A stretch of DNA of 64,000 bases from Cognatazoarcus halotolerans (GTDB lineage Bacteria; Pseudomonadota; Gammaproteobacteria; Burkholderiales; Rhodocyclaceae), in the NCBI RefSeq assembly GCF_009800965.1, contig NZ_WUAF01000021.1, forward strand, positions 1-64,000, given 5' to 3'. A model generated the notes under the pieces. That model saw nothing but the letters and a program-made list of their open reading frames with translations, was not told the DNA's origin and searched no databases. Numbering within the stretch: position 1 is the first letter of the stretch; each line of letters starts with the position of its first letter. Positions 35,818 to 44,201 of this stretch are shown here, piece after piece. Made by a program: the position numbers and the translations under genes.

Positions 35818-37811
35818 ACCGGCCCGAGCATCCGCGCGTCGACACCCAGGCACCGGCCCGGGTGGCCCTGCCGCGCCTGGCCGATCTCGCTTTCGCGCTG
35901 CTGGCCAGCGACTGCATCGCGGCGCAGGGGGCCGAAGCGGCCTGGCTGGAGGCGCGCGGTCAGCTCGCCGATGACTGCGCCAAAAGCCTCGCGTCGGAGC
36001 TTGAAGGACGCGACGCGGCGGTGCAGGCGCTGATGTCGGCCTGGCTGGCCGATCCTCCGGTGGAGGACCAGGCGCTCTACGCGCTTGCCGCACGCGAGGC
36101 CTTGAGCCTGCCCGAGACGCTCGCCGCGGCGCTTGGCTCGGCGGCCGAGCTGGTGCCGATGGCGGCACGGGCGCTGATCTGGCTGCAGCATCCGGTGGGC
36201 GGCGCGCGGCCCACTGCGGGATTGTTGGTGAGCCTTTGCGAGCGGCTCGGTGAGCGCCACGCGCTGGCCCTGCTGGCCGATGGCCCGGCCCGGCGCATTG
36301 GCCTGCTGCAGCTCGAGCCGGAAGAGCGGCCGCTGTGCGAACGGAGTATCCGCGTGCCGCTGCCGCTGGTGATGGCGCTGGCCGGTTACGAGGGGCGCTT
36401 CGACGGTGTCTCGGACGCGGATGCGACACTGCCGGTGCTGGCCGAGTCGACCATCGCCGCGGCCCAGCGCCAGGCCGCCGGATTGCGGGACGACGGTGCC
36501 CGGGTACTGCTGCTGCGCAGTGCGGTGCCCGGCGAGGGCAGGGCGGCGGCACTCGCCGTGGCGGCCGCCAGCGGACGCCGGCCGGCGTATTTCGAAGGCG
36601 AACCGCCGCGCGGGCTGGGTCCCTGGCTGTGGCTGCAGGAACGCCTGCCGGTGCTCGAGTTGAGCCTCGCGCCGGGCGAGCGGCGGCGACTGGCCGAGAT
36701 CCCCGGCTACGATGGCCCGCTGCTGGTGAGCACCGGTCTCGAGGGCAGCATCGAGGGGCCGGGCGCGGTGACCCAGTGGCGCCTGCCGGTGCCACCGGCC
36801 GCCGAGCGGGCGCAGCTGTGGCAGGCGGCGCTGGGCGAGGCGGCAGCGGTCGATGCGCTGGCCACCCACCACCGTCACGGCGCGGGCCGCATCGCCGAAC
36901 TGGGGCAGGCTGCCCGCTCGGCCGCGGCGCGTGCCGGCACGGCGCCCGGTGTTGCGCATGTCGCCCATGTCGCGCGCAGCGGCGTGGGTGCCGATCTCGG
37001 TGCGCTGGCCGAACTGCTGGCCGACGACATTCCCGACGAAGCGCTGGTGCTCGCGCCGACCCAGCGCCAGGCGCTGGACTCGCTGCTGGCCCGCTGCCGG
37101 TTGCGCGACGCACTGGCCGAACCGCTCGGGCTGGCCGCGCGTTCGCGCTACAAGCCCGGTGTGCGGGCGCTGCTGGTCGGCCCCTCGGGCACCGGCAAGA
37201 CGCTCGCCGCGGGCTGGATCTCCACCCGGCTGGGACTGCCGCTGTATCGGGTGGATCTTGCCTCGGTGGTCAGCAAGTACATTGGCGAGACCGAGAAGAA
37301 TCTCGCCGAGCTGTTCGGACGGGCTGAGCATGCCGAGGTGGTGCTGCTTTTCGACGAAGCCGACTCGCTGTTCGGCAAGCGCACCGACGTCAAGGATTCC
37401 AACGACCGCTTCGCCAACCAGCAGACCAATTACCTGCTGCAGCGCATCGAGAGCTTCGAGGGCATCACCCTGCTGACCAGCAACAGCCGCGCGCGCTTCG
37501 ACTCGGCCTTTACCCGCCGGCTCGACGCGATCATCGAGTTCGTGGCACCCGGGCCGGTCGAGCGGCGGGCGCTGTGGCTGGCCCATCTCGGCGAGGCCAA
37601 CACCCTCGATGCGGCCGCGCTGAACCGGCTGGCGGCCAACTGCGACCTGGCCGGCGGCCACATCCGCAACGTGGTGCTCGCCGCCGCGGCGATGGCCGGG
37701 GCAGCAGGGCGCCCGCTCGGTGAAGCGGAGCTCGTCGCGGCGCTGGCGGCCGAATACCGCAAGCTCGGCAAGCAGATGCCGGCCGCGATCGGCCGCATTG
37801 AAGAGGGCTGA
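35814..37811 (+). CDS. AAA+ ATPase of the injection system (Pvc15-like)
   Basis: A 665-residue protein. The C-terminal AAA+ domain is complete: Walker A GPSGTGKT (456-463), Walker B VLLFDEADSLF (aspartate at 514), sensor region ITLLTSNSRARFDSAFTRRLD. The N-terminal 430 residues are a divergent helical region with degenerate ATPase features. Every eCIS locus carries one such ATPase; it acts in the cytoplasm on particle assembly or cargo loading. ATG 35814 is used because it overlaps the preceding stop; the open frame continues upstream inside that gene. Confidence 0.93.
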   Translation: MNRPEHPRVDTQAPARVALPRLADLAFALLASDCIAAQGAEAAWLEARGQLADDCAKSLASELEGRDAAVQALMSAWLADPPVEDQALYALAAREALSLPETLAAALGSAAELVPMAARALIWLQHPVGGARPTAGLLVSLCERLGERHALALLADGPARRIGLLQLEPEERPLCERSIRVPLPLVMALAGYEGRFDGVSDADATLPVLAESTIAAAQRQAAGLRDDGARVLLLRSAVPGEGRAAALAVAAASGRRPAYFEGEPPRGLGPWLWLQERLPVLELSLAPGERRRLAEIPGYDGPLLVSTGLEGSIEGPGAVTQWRLPVPPAAERAQLWQAALGEAAAVDALATHHRHGAGRIAELGQAARSAAARAGTAPGVAHVAHVARSGVGADLGALAELLADDIPDEALVLAPTQRQALDSLLARCRLRDALAEPLGLAARSRYKPGVRALLVGPSGTGKTLAAGWISTRLGLPLYRVDLASVVSKYIGETEKNLAELFGRAEHAEVVLLFDEADSLFGKRTDVKDSNDRFANQQTNYLLQRIESFEGITLLTSNSRARFDSAFTRRLDAIIEFVAPGPVERRALWLAHLGEANTLDAAALNRLAANCDLAGGHIRNVVLAAAAMAGAAGRPLGEAELVAALAAEYRKLGKQMPAAIGRIEEG

Positions 37812-37814
37812 GTC

Positions 37815-40800
37815 ATGGGTGCCGGGGCCGCCGTCGCGCAGCGCGAGCGCAGCCCGCGGCGGGTAGGGCCGCAGCCGGCGCAGGCACTGTCCGCCGCGGC
37901 GCCCGGAGCGCCCGAGGCCGCGCCGGGCGTCCCCCAGTTTCTCGATACCCGCCAGGCAGGCAACGAAGTCGTGGAGGAAATCGCGCCGGGACCCGATGTG
38001 GGCGATACGCAGGCCTCCCACCAGGTGGCGGGCGAACTCGCCCGCAGCGGCGCGGCGCTCGAGGCCGGTGCGCCGCCCCAGGTCGAGGAGCCCGAAGAAG
38101 ATACGACTGAGGCGACCGAGGAGACTTCGGCCGCTTCGCACCGTGCCTCGGCCGATGCCGGGCCAAGCGCTCCGGCAGCATCACCGGCAGAGGCCGTCCA
38201 GCGGCGTGGCGGGGGCGGTGGTGGCGGTGGCCGGGGTGAGGGCGGCGAGGCGGGTGATGGTGCTGCAGCGGAGGCCGGAGAGACGGCGGCAACCGAAGGC
38301 GAGGGCGGCGCTGAAGGCGCGGATGGCGGAGGAGGCGCCGCCGAGGGTGGTGGCGCAGGCGAGGCCGAGGGTGAAGGTAGCGGTGGCGCCGGGGGCGGGG
38401 GCATCGAGGAAGGCACGGGCGCCGGCGGAGGCGGGGGTCTTGCAGCCGATGCCGCGGCCGGCACGCTGGAGTCGCTGGCGACCGGCGATATCGCCCTGAT
38501 CGACGAGGAACTGGCCGAGCACCAGCGCTGGGGCGCCGCCTCGGCGCGGGTCGGTGAGGCCGGCAGCGCGCGGCGCGCCGACTTCATCGTAGACCAGGCC
38601 GGCGCGGGGGCCTTGGGCGGCTTCGGCCATGGCGCGCTGATGGGCGCAGCCGTCGGCGCCGGCAGCCAGGCGCTCGAGATCGGCGCGGCGCGGCTGGTCG
38701 CACGACTCGCCGGGCCGGCGCTCGCGCGCAGTTTTCCCTTGCCGGCCATTGGCGCGGTGATCGGCGGGGTGTTCTCGGCCTACGACCTCGCCACCCGCGA
38801 CTGGGGCCACACCGGCGAGACCATCGGCCGCTTCGGCGAGGGCGGCTCGATCTACGAACAGCTTGCCAACAGCATCGCCGCGGTGTCCGAGATCATCGGC
38901 ATCGCCACCGCGGTGCTCAACGTGATCGCCGGCGTGATCGGAGCGATCTCGATCGCCATGTGGGTGATCACGGTGCTTACCGTCGGGGTCGCCTCGCCGC
39001 TGGCGGCAACCCTGTCGACCATCGCGATGGCGATTGGCATGGCGACCATGGTGCTCGACGGCATCAACGCACTGGTGCTGCAACGCCTGGTCACGCTGTT
39101 CCGCGCGCTGCACACCTTCACCAGCCAGGCCGACCCCAGCGATGTCGAGCAGCAAGGCGGCCGCATCGCGGCCGCCGCAGGCGCCAGCGCGGGCTTCGTC
39201 GGCGGCATGGCCGGCGGGCTGGCGGGCGGCGGTGCCACCGCGGCCGGGGCGCGTCGCCTCGGCATCGGTCATCCGCCGCCGCACGTTCCGGGGGTGGAGC
39301 CGCCCCGCCCGGCGGCCGGCGAGGGTCCGACGATCACCGCCGACCCGCCACCGGCGGTCGAGGCCGGGGTGCCCGCTGGCGACCGTCCGGCGATGCTGCC
39401 GCCGGAACCCGCCGCGCCGCGCCCGGCCAGCGACCCCGGTTTGCCGGCTCCGGGACCGGTCGACCCTCACGCTCCGACGATGCCCGCGCCTGCGCCGGTC
39501 GACCCGCATGCGCCCACCATGCCGGCGCCAGCACCCGCAAATCCGCATGCCCCGACAATGCCGGCTCCCGCGCCAGTCGATCCGCACGCACCGACGCTGC
39601 CGGCTCCCGCGCCGGTAGATCCTCACGCGCCCACGATGCCCGCACCGGCACCGGTGGACCCGCATGCACCGACCATCCCGATGCCCGAGGTCGTCGATCC
39701 GCATGCCCCGACCGCCTTGCCGTCGGACGGTGGCATGCCCGAGATCCCGGGGCCGCCGCGGGTGCCCGAGTTCGAGCCGCTGCCCGACTATGGTCCCGAG
39801 CTGCCCGACTGGAATCCCGCCGAGCCGAGTCCCTACGCCCCGACCGAACGGCCACCCGCGTCGCCCGCCGAGGTGGTCGACCCCCACGCGTCGACGATTC
39901 CGGCGCCCGAGGCGATCGATCCGCATGCCTCCACCATTCCCGCGCCCGAAGTGGTCGACCCGCATGCACCGACCGCCTTGCCGCCGGACGGCGGCATGCC
40001 CGAGATCCCCGGCCCGCCACGGGTACCGGAATTCGAGCCGCTGCCCGACTACGGTCCGGAGCTGCCGGACTGGAACCCCGACGCCCCCAGCCCCTACGCG
40101 CCGACTCAGCCGCCACCGCCGCTCGAGGCTCCGACGCCTTCGCCGTCGCGCGCGCCGACCGAACCCGCGACGCCGTCGAGGGCGCCAACCGAACCCGTGA
40201 CACCGTCGCAGGCGCCGACCGAACCCGCGCCGCGCCAGATCACCGACGCCGAGGTCTTGCCGCCGCCGGCCGCTGAGCCGGCCCCGTCGGCGGATCCGGC
40301 CAGTTTTGCGGACCTCGCCGACACGGTTGCCGCGCTCAACGATTCGCCCTTCGGCGACCGGCTGGCCTCCGAGGCGATGGCCCCGATGCAGGATGTGCCG
40401 CGCGATACCGCCCGCAGCCCGCGCGCGGTGCATGACGCCGCTTATGCCCAGATCCCCGGCGACCGCCCGGCCGGCTATGGTGGTCCGGGCCTGCAGGACC
40501 AGCACTGGACCAAGGTCCGCGACGCGACGATCAATGCCGCGCCGGGCACGCGGCCGGCCACGGTTGAGGCGATCAACGCCAGCCGCAGTCCGCTGCAGAG
40601 CCGCGCCGCCCACCCGGCGACCCTGCTGCTCACCACCGAAGGCGCACCGGCGAGCGCGCTGCCCGGCGGCGAGCGGGGAACGCGTTACTACGTAGGCGAT
40701 GCGCCGATGGGCCGGCCCGCGGTCCCGGAGGGGCCGGGCAATGCCGCGATTCCTGCGGAGCCGGGTGCGGCCGGCGGCCCCGCGCGGCCGGCAGACACGC

Positions 40801-43118
40801 GTCGCTACCGCACCGAGCATCGCTTCGCCGATGCCTACCTGATCCCCGAGATGCGCCGCCAGATCCAGGCGTCGCGCGAGCGCGCCGGCCTGCCGCCGCT
40901 TGATGACGTTCAGCTTGCGGTGGCGGCCGGTGAGCAGGCCCGCTGGGTCATGGAAGGGGTGCCGCGCACCGATCTTGCACAGCGTCCGGTCGAGCCTTGG
41001 TCGGGCTTCGTGGTCGAGCCGGCACGCTCGCCGATGCAGATGCTGCTCGCCCCCGAGGTGTTGCTGCCGGATCTGCACGCGCGGGGCAGGATGGTCGAGG
41101 CACCGCCTGCGCCGCGCGCCGAGGCGGTCACCCCGACGGCGCCGGAGGCGCCGCATCCCGGGCAGCTGTCACTCGGCTTCGAGCCGCCCGGGGCGCCGCG
41201 CCCGGTGACCGAGGTCCCCGCGGGCGGTCGGCCAGCCGGCGAAGGCGGCACCCGCAACCAGCGCCCGCTCACGCCCGAGGAATTCGCCGGTTTTGCCGCG
41301 ATGGCCGAACAGATGGGCATGCCGCGCGAGCAGATCCAGCAGGTCGGCGGGCCGACCGCTTACCTGCCGGGCAGCTTCGACCAGCTGCTGATCGGCCCGG
41401 ACATCCTGCCGCTGGCGCCCGAGGCACGGCCGCAGGGGCTCGCCAATCCGGCCAACGCGGCGCTCGAGCCGCGGGCGGTGCTGGGGCACGAGATCATCGG
41501 CCACCGCGAGGCCGAGCTGGCCGGTCAGGCGCGCATCGAACCCTGGCACGAGGAGTTCCAGGCAAGCACCCGCGCGGCGCTGCACACGCCCGACCTGCCG
41601 CGCGAGCAGATGTGGCTGCTCACCCAGGACGCGGCGGCGCGTCGGCGCCATCAGAGCCGAGAGGGCACGATCTTCGTGGATACCGAGCGATACGGCGCGC
41701 CTCAATCGGGTGGGCGCCGGCCGGTGCGACCGCGTGCGCCGGGCGAGCCGCCGTCGGTGATCGTCGATCCGTCGCTCGCCGGCGAACGCCGCGTCGCCGA
41801 GCCGTCGCCGGGTCGCCCGCAGGCGCACGCGGTGCCGCCAGGCGCGGTCAGGCCTCCCGCGGCCGGCGGTGTTGCCTCGCCCGGGGCCCTGATCGCCTAC
41901 TCCGCGGCGGTGCGCGGCGGCGCCGACCGGGGCAGTCAGGGCGCGCCGTCGACGGCAGGCGCGCCGCGGGACACCGAAACGGCCCGCTCGGCAGGCTTCG
42001 CACGTGCCGCGCGCGCCGGCGCGATCGCCTCGCTCAACCCCGCCGTCCCGATGCTGTGGGGCGCCTATTTCGGACACGGCACGCGCGAGGAACGCATCGG
42101 CCGGGGCGGCAGCGTGGGCGCGGTGGTCGGCACCGTCACCGGTGGGCCGGTCGGCGCTTACCTGGGGCGCCGGGTGGGCGAGGGCGTGGCGCGCCGCGCC
42201 GAGGACTTCAATGCCGGGTTGGAACGTGGCGCCGAGCCGATCGTCGAGCCGGTCAACCCGGCCTACCCGCCACCGCCCGGAAGCGGCAGCCGCCAGGACA
42301 TCGCCGACCTGCAGAACACCTTGCTCGGCATCCTGCAGGCGCGCGCCCAGGCGGAGGCGCTGCAGGGAATGATGGCCGGCGACGCGGCACACCACGAGGC
42401 CAACGCCGGGCCGCTCGCCGAGTTCAACCAGCGCAACGCCCAGGCGATCAGCGCCACCCAGGCCCATCAGGAAGCCACCGCGCGGCGCACCACGGCCAAC
42501 CAGCAGCAACAGCAGCAGGAAGGCAGCGTCACAGGCACGCTGCAGGACTACGGCAACCGCGCTGCGGGGCTGGCGATGATCACCGGTCCGCTCGAGGCCT
42601 TTACCCGTTTCACCTATCTGGCCCATGCGCTGCCGGACAGCCCGGATGTGCTGCGCGGCGCCAAGCGCGGCATCCTCAAGATGAACAGCGACGGCCAGAA
42701 CTTCCTTGATGCGCTCAGCGGGGTCGATACCGCGGTGGCCGGCCAGCAGACCGCGCAACCGGCGCGCAGTAGCGGCATCGCCGCCAACGCAGGCCGGCTC
42801 GCCGCGACCACCAGTGGTGCAGTTGCTTCGCAGGCGGGTTTGGCGCAGAGCGGCGGGCAAGGTCAGGGGCTGGCTGCGCGCAATGCCGCGCGGTCGGCGG
42901 ATTCGCGCCAGCGCGAGGCGCAGGCGGCGCAGACCGGCGCACAATTGGACACCCAGGCGGAAGACACGCAGACCCGTATCGCGAGTCTTTCCGAGCAGTG
43001 GCAGTCCTGGGCGACGGCACATCGCCAGGCACGCGTCGATGCGATGGCGCGTACCCGGGCGGCGATGATCGAGCGCGGCTGGCGGCCGCGTCAGGAATCG
43101 GCGGGAGGTGGCTCATGA
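37815..43118 (+). CDS. 1767-residue repeat protein, probable eCIS cargo or toxin
   Basis: Order of regions: an acidic N-terminus; a Gly/Glu-rich stretch (about 129-215); a glycine-rich hydrophobic part with several potential membrane helices (about 348-432, VLNVIAGVIGAISIAMWVIT and following); a Pro-rich region with 13-residue repeats (VDPHAPTMPAPAP) and an 87-residue duplication; then a domain with GHEIIGHREAELAG (His at 1225), EEFQASTRAALHTPDL and DAAARRR, resembling putative toxin domains of polymorphic toxins. A second glycine-rich part and a C-terminal helix follow. It lies right after the ATPase, where cargo genes start. Catalytic activity is not established. Confidence 0.6.
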   Translation: MGAGAAVAQRERSPRRVGPQPAQALSAAAPGAPEAAPGVPQFLDTRQAGNEVVEEIAPGPDVGDTQASHQVAGELARSGAALEAGAPPQVEEPEEDTTEATEETSAASHRASADAGPSAPAASPAEAVQRRGGGGGGGGRGEGGEAGDGAAAEAGETAATEGEGGAEGADGGGGAAEGGGAGEAEGEGSGGAGGGGIEEGTGAGGGGGLAADAAAGTLESLATGDIALIDEELAEHQRWGAASARVGEAGSARRADFIVDQAGAGALGGFGHGALMGAAVGAGSQALEIGAARLVARLAGPALARSFPLPAIGAVIGGVFSAYDLATRDWGHTGETIGRFGEGGSIYEQLANSIAAVSEIIGIATAVLNVIAGVIGAISIAMWVITVLTVGVASPLAATLSTIAMAIGMATMVLDGINALVLQRLVTLFRALHTFTSQADPSDVEQQGGRIAAAAGASAGFVGGMAGGLAGGGATAAGARRLGIGHPPPHVPGVEPPRPAAGEGPTITADPPPAVEAGVPAGDRPAMLPPEPAAPRPASDPGLPAPGPVDPHAPTMPAPAPVDPHAPTMPAPAPANPHAPTMPAPAPVDPHAPTLPAPAPVDPHAPTMPAPAPVDPHAPTIPMPEVVDPHAPTALPSDGGMPEIPGPPRVPEFEPLPDYGPELPDWNPAEPSPYAPTERPPASPAEVVDPHASTIPAPEAIDPHASTIPAPEVVDPHAPTALPPDGGMPEIPGPPRVPEFEPLPDYGPELPDWNPDAPSPYAPTQPPPPLEAPTPSPSRAPTEPATPSRAPTEPVTPSQAPTEPAPRQITDAEVLPPPAAEPAPSADPASFADLADTVAALNDSPFGDRLASEAMAPMQDVPRDTARSPRAVHDAAYAQIPGDRPAGYGGPGLQDQHWTKVRDATINAAPGTRPATVEAINASRSPLQSRAAHPATLLLTTEGAPASALPGGERGTRYYVGDAPMGRPAVPEGPGNAAIPAEPGAAGGPARPADTRRYRTEHRFADAYLIPEMRRQIQASRERAGLPPLDDVQLAVAAGEQARWVMEGVPRTDLAQRPVEPWSGFVVEPARSPMQMLLAPEVLLPDLHARGRMVEAPPAPRAEAVTPTAPEAPHPGQLSLGFEPPGAPRPVTEVPAGGRPAGEGGTRNQRPLTPEEFAGFAAMAEQMGMPREQIQQVGGPTAYLPGSFDQLLIGPDILPLAPEARPQGLANPANAALEPRAVLGHEIIGHREAELAGQARIEPWHEEFQASTRAALHTPDLPREQMWLLTQDAAARRRHQSREGTIFVDTERYGAPQSGGRRPVRPRAPGEPPSVIVDPSLAGERRVAEPSPGRPQAHAVPPGAVRPPAAGGVASPGALIAYSAAVRGGADRGSQGAPSTAGAPRDTETARSAGFARAARAGAIASLNPAVPMLWGAYFGHGTREERIGRGGSVGAVVGTVTGGPVGAYLGRRVGEGVARRAEDFNAGLERGAEPIVEPVNPAYPPPPGSGSRQDIADLQNTLLGILQARAQAEALQGMMAGDAAHHEANAGPLAEFNQRNAQAISATQAHQEATARRTTANQQQQQQEGSVTGTLQDYGNRAAGLAMITGPLEAFTRFTYLAHALPDSPDVLRGAKRGILKMNSDGQNFLDALSGVDTAVAGQQTAQPARSSGIAANAGRLAATTSGAVASQAGLAQSGGQGQGLAARNAARSADSRQREAQAAQTGAQLDTQAEDTQTRIASLSEQWQSWATAHRQARVDAMARTRAAMIERGWRPRQESAGGGS
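39460..40110 (+). repeat. Proline-rich coding repeats (DPHAPT units)
   Basis: Seven consecutive 13-residue units built on VDPHAPT-x-PAPAP start near 39460. A longer unit (VVDPHAPTALPxDGGMPEIP continuing to SPYAPT) occurs twice, with its valine codons at 39693 and 39954, 261 bp (87 residues) apart. The repeats are in frame and compositionally extreme. Confidence 0.85.
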
Positions 43119-44101
43119 ACGGAGCGAGCAAACAGCGACAACTTGCACTGGCCGACGCCCAGCGCGCCCTGCAGCGCGGCGACTGGCGACGTGCGGCGGG
43201 CGAACTCGAACGGGCTGCCGAACTTGCCCGCATCGAGGGCGACCCGACCCGTGCCGCGCATTGCCTGCAGATGGCCGCCGCGCTGCATCGCGCGCGCGGG
43301 GAAGGCGGAAAGGCGGTCGCTGCTGCCCGGCACGCGGGCAGGCTCGCCGGCGACGATGCGCGTGCGGCTTTCGCCACGCGCGCCGAGCTGGGCGAAGCGC
43401 TGCTCGCCGAGGGCGCGTTCGAGCGGGCGGCCGCGGCATACCGCGAAGCGCTGGCGCTGGGCGCCGAACTCGGACTGCCTGCCTGGGCGCGGGCCACCGT
43501 GCTGCGTCGCCTGGCAGAGGCGGATGCCGGCCGCGCGGCGCTCGCCGAGGCCTGGCAGGGTTACGACGCGGCAGCACAGGAAATGATCCGGGCCAGCGAT
43601 GCACTGGCCACCGCGTGGATCCATGTCGAGCATGCAAACCGTGCGCGCGAGGCGGGCGCGATCGAGCATGCCCGGGCGGTGTCGCGGCGTCCCGGCCTGC
43701 TGCTGGCGAGCGGCGAGGACGCCCACCTGGCCAGCGAGCGCCTGCTCCTGCTGGCACGACTGGAGGCCGCTCTCGGGCAGTTCGCCGAAGCTGCCGAATC
43801 GGCCCGCCAGGCCCGCACCCTGGCGCTCGAAGCGGTCGCTCCGCTCAGTTACTACGGCGCCGCGGCGGCGCTTGCCGAATCGCTCGACGCAATGGGTTTG
43901 CGCACCGATGCCTACACCGCGCTGGCGACTGCCTGGGCCACGCTGGGCGACCTGCTCGGCCGCGACGTGGCCGAATCCTGGGTGGCGCCGATGCTCGAGG
44001 CGTATCGCATGAAATGGGGGGTGACGGCCTTTGCGGCAGCCAAGGCCGCCCACGACGCGCGCCGGCGGGCGGCAAGGAACGAGACCAAGGGGGCCGGATG
44101 A
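43115..44101 (+). CDS. Helical-repeat (TPR-like) protein in cargo region
   Basis: A 328-residue, almost entirely helical protein. Repeating Ala-rich helix pairs (RGDWRRAAGELERAAELARI, GEALLAEGAFERAAAAYREA, LEAALGQFAEAAESARQA) fit tetratricopeptide-type repeats. It has no signal peptide. The ATG overlaps the stop of the giant repeat protein (ATGA) and the gene sits between two cargo candidates, so it may be a chaperone or loading adaptor for them. That role is inference; the TPR assignment is from pattern only. Confidence 0.7.
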   Translation: MNGASKQRQLALADAQRALQRGDWRRAAGELERAAELARIEGDPTRAAHCLQMAAALHRARGEGGKAVAAARHAGRLAGDDARAAFATRAELGEALLAEGAFERAAAAYREALALGAELGLPAWARATVLRRLAEADAGRAALAEAWQGYDAAAQEMIRASDALATAWIHVEHANRAREAGAIEHARAVSRRPGLLLASGEDAHLASERLLLLARLEAALGQFAEAAESARQARTLALEAVAPLSYYGAAAALAESLDAMGLRTDAYTALATAWATLGDLLGRDVAESWVAPMLEAYRMKWGVTAFAAAKAAHDARRRAARNETKGAG

Positions 44102-44201
44102 ACACGCGGCCCGCCAGCGACTATGCTGAAACCAGGGTTGCAACTCGATGCGTCCTGCGGCCAGCGGGTGTGCCCCGCGGGCGCTCTGCGGAGGGAAGAC
44201 G

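Noticed and set aside
39460-39720. Short regular repeats as a CRISPR array
   Set aside because: The 39-bp units are in frame, have no unique spacers and encode proline-rich protein repeats.
41487-41504. HEIIGH in the 1767-residue protein as a classical HExxH zinc site
   Set aside because: There are three residues, not two, between the glutamate and second histidine, so it cannot be called a standard zincin motif from sequence alone.
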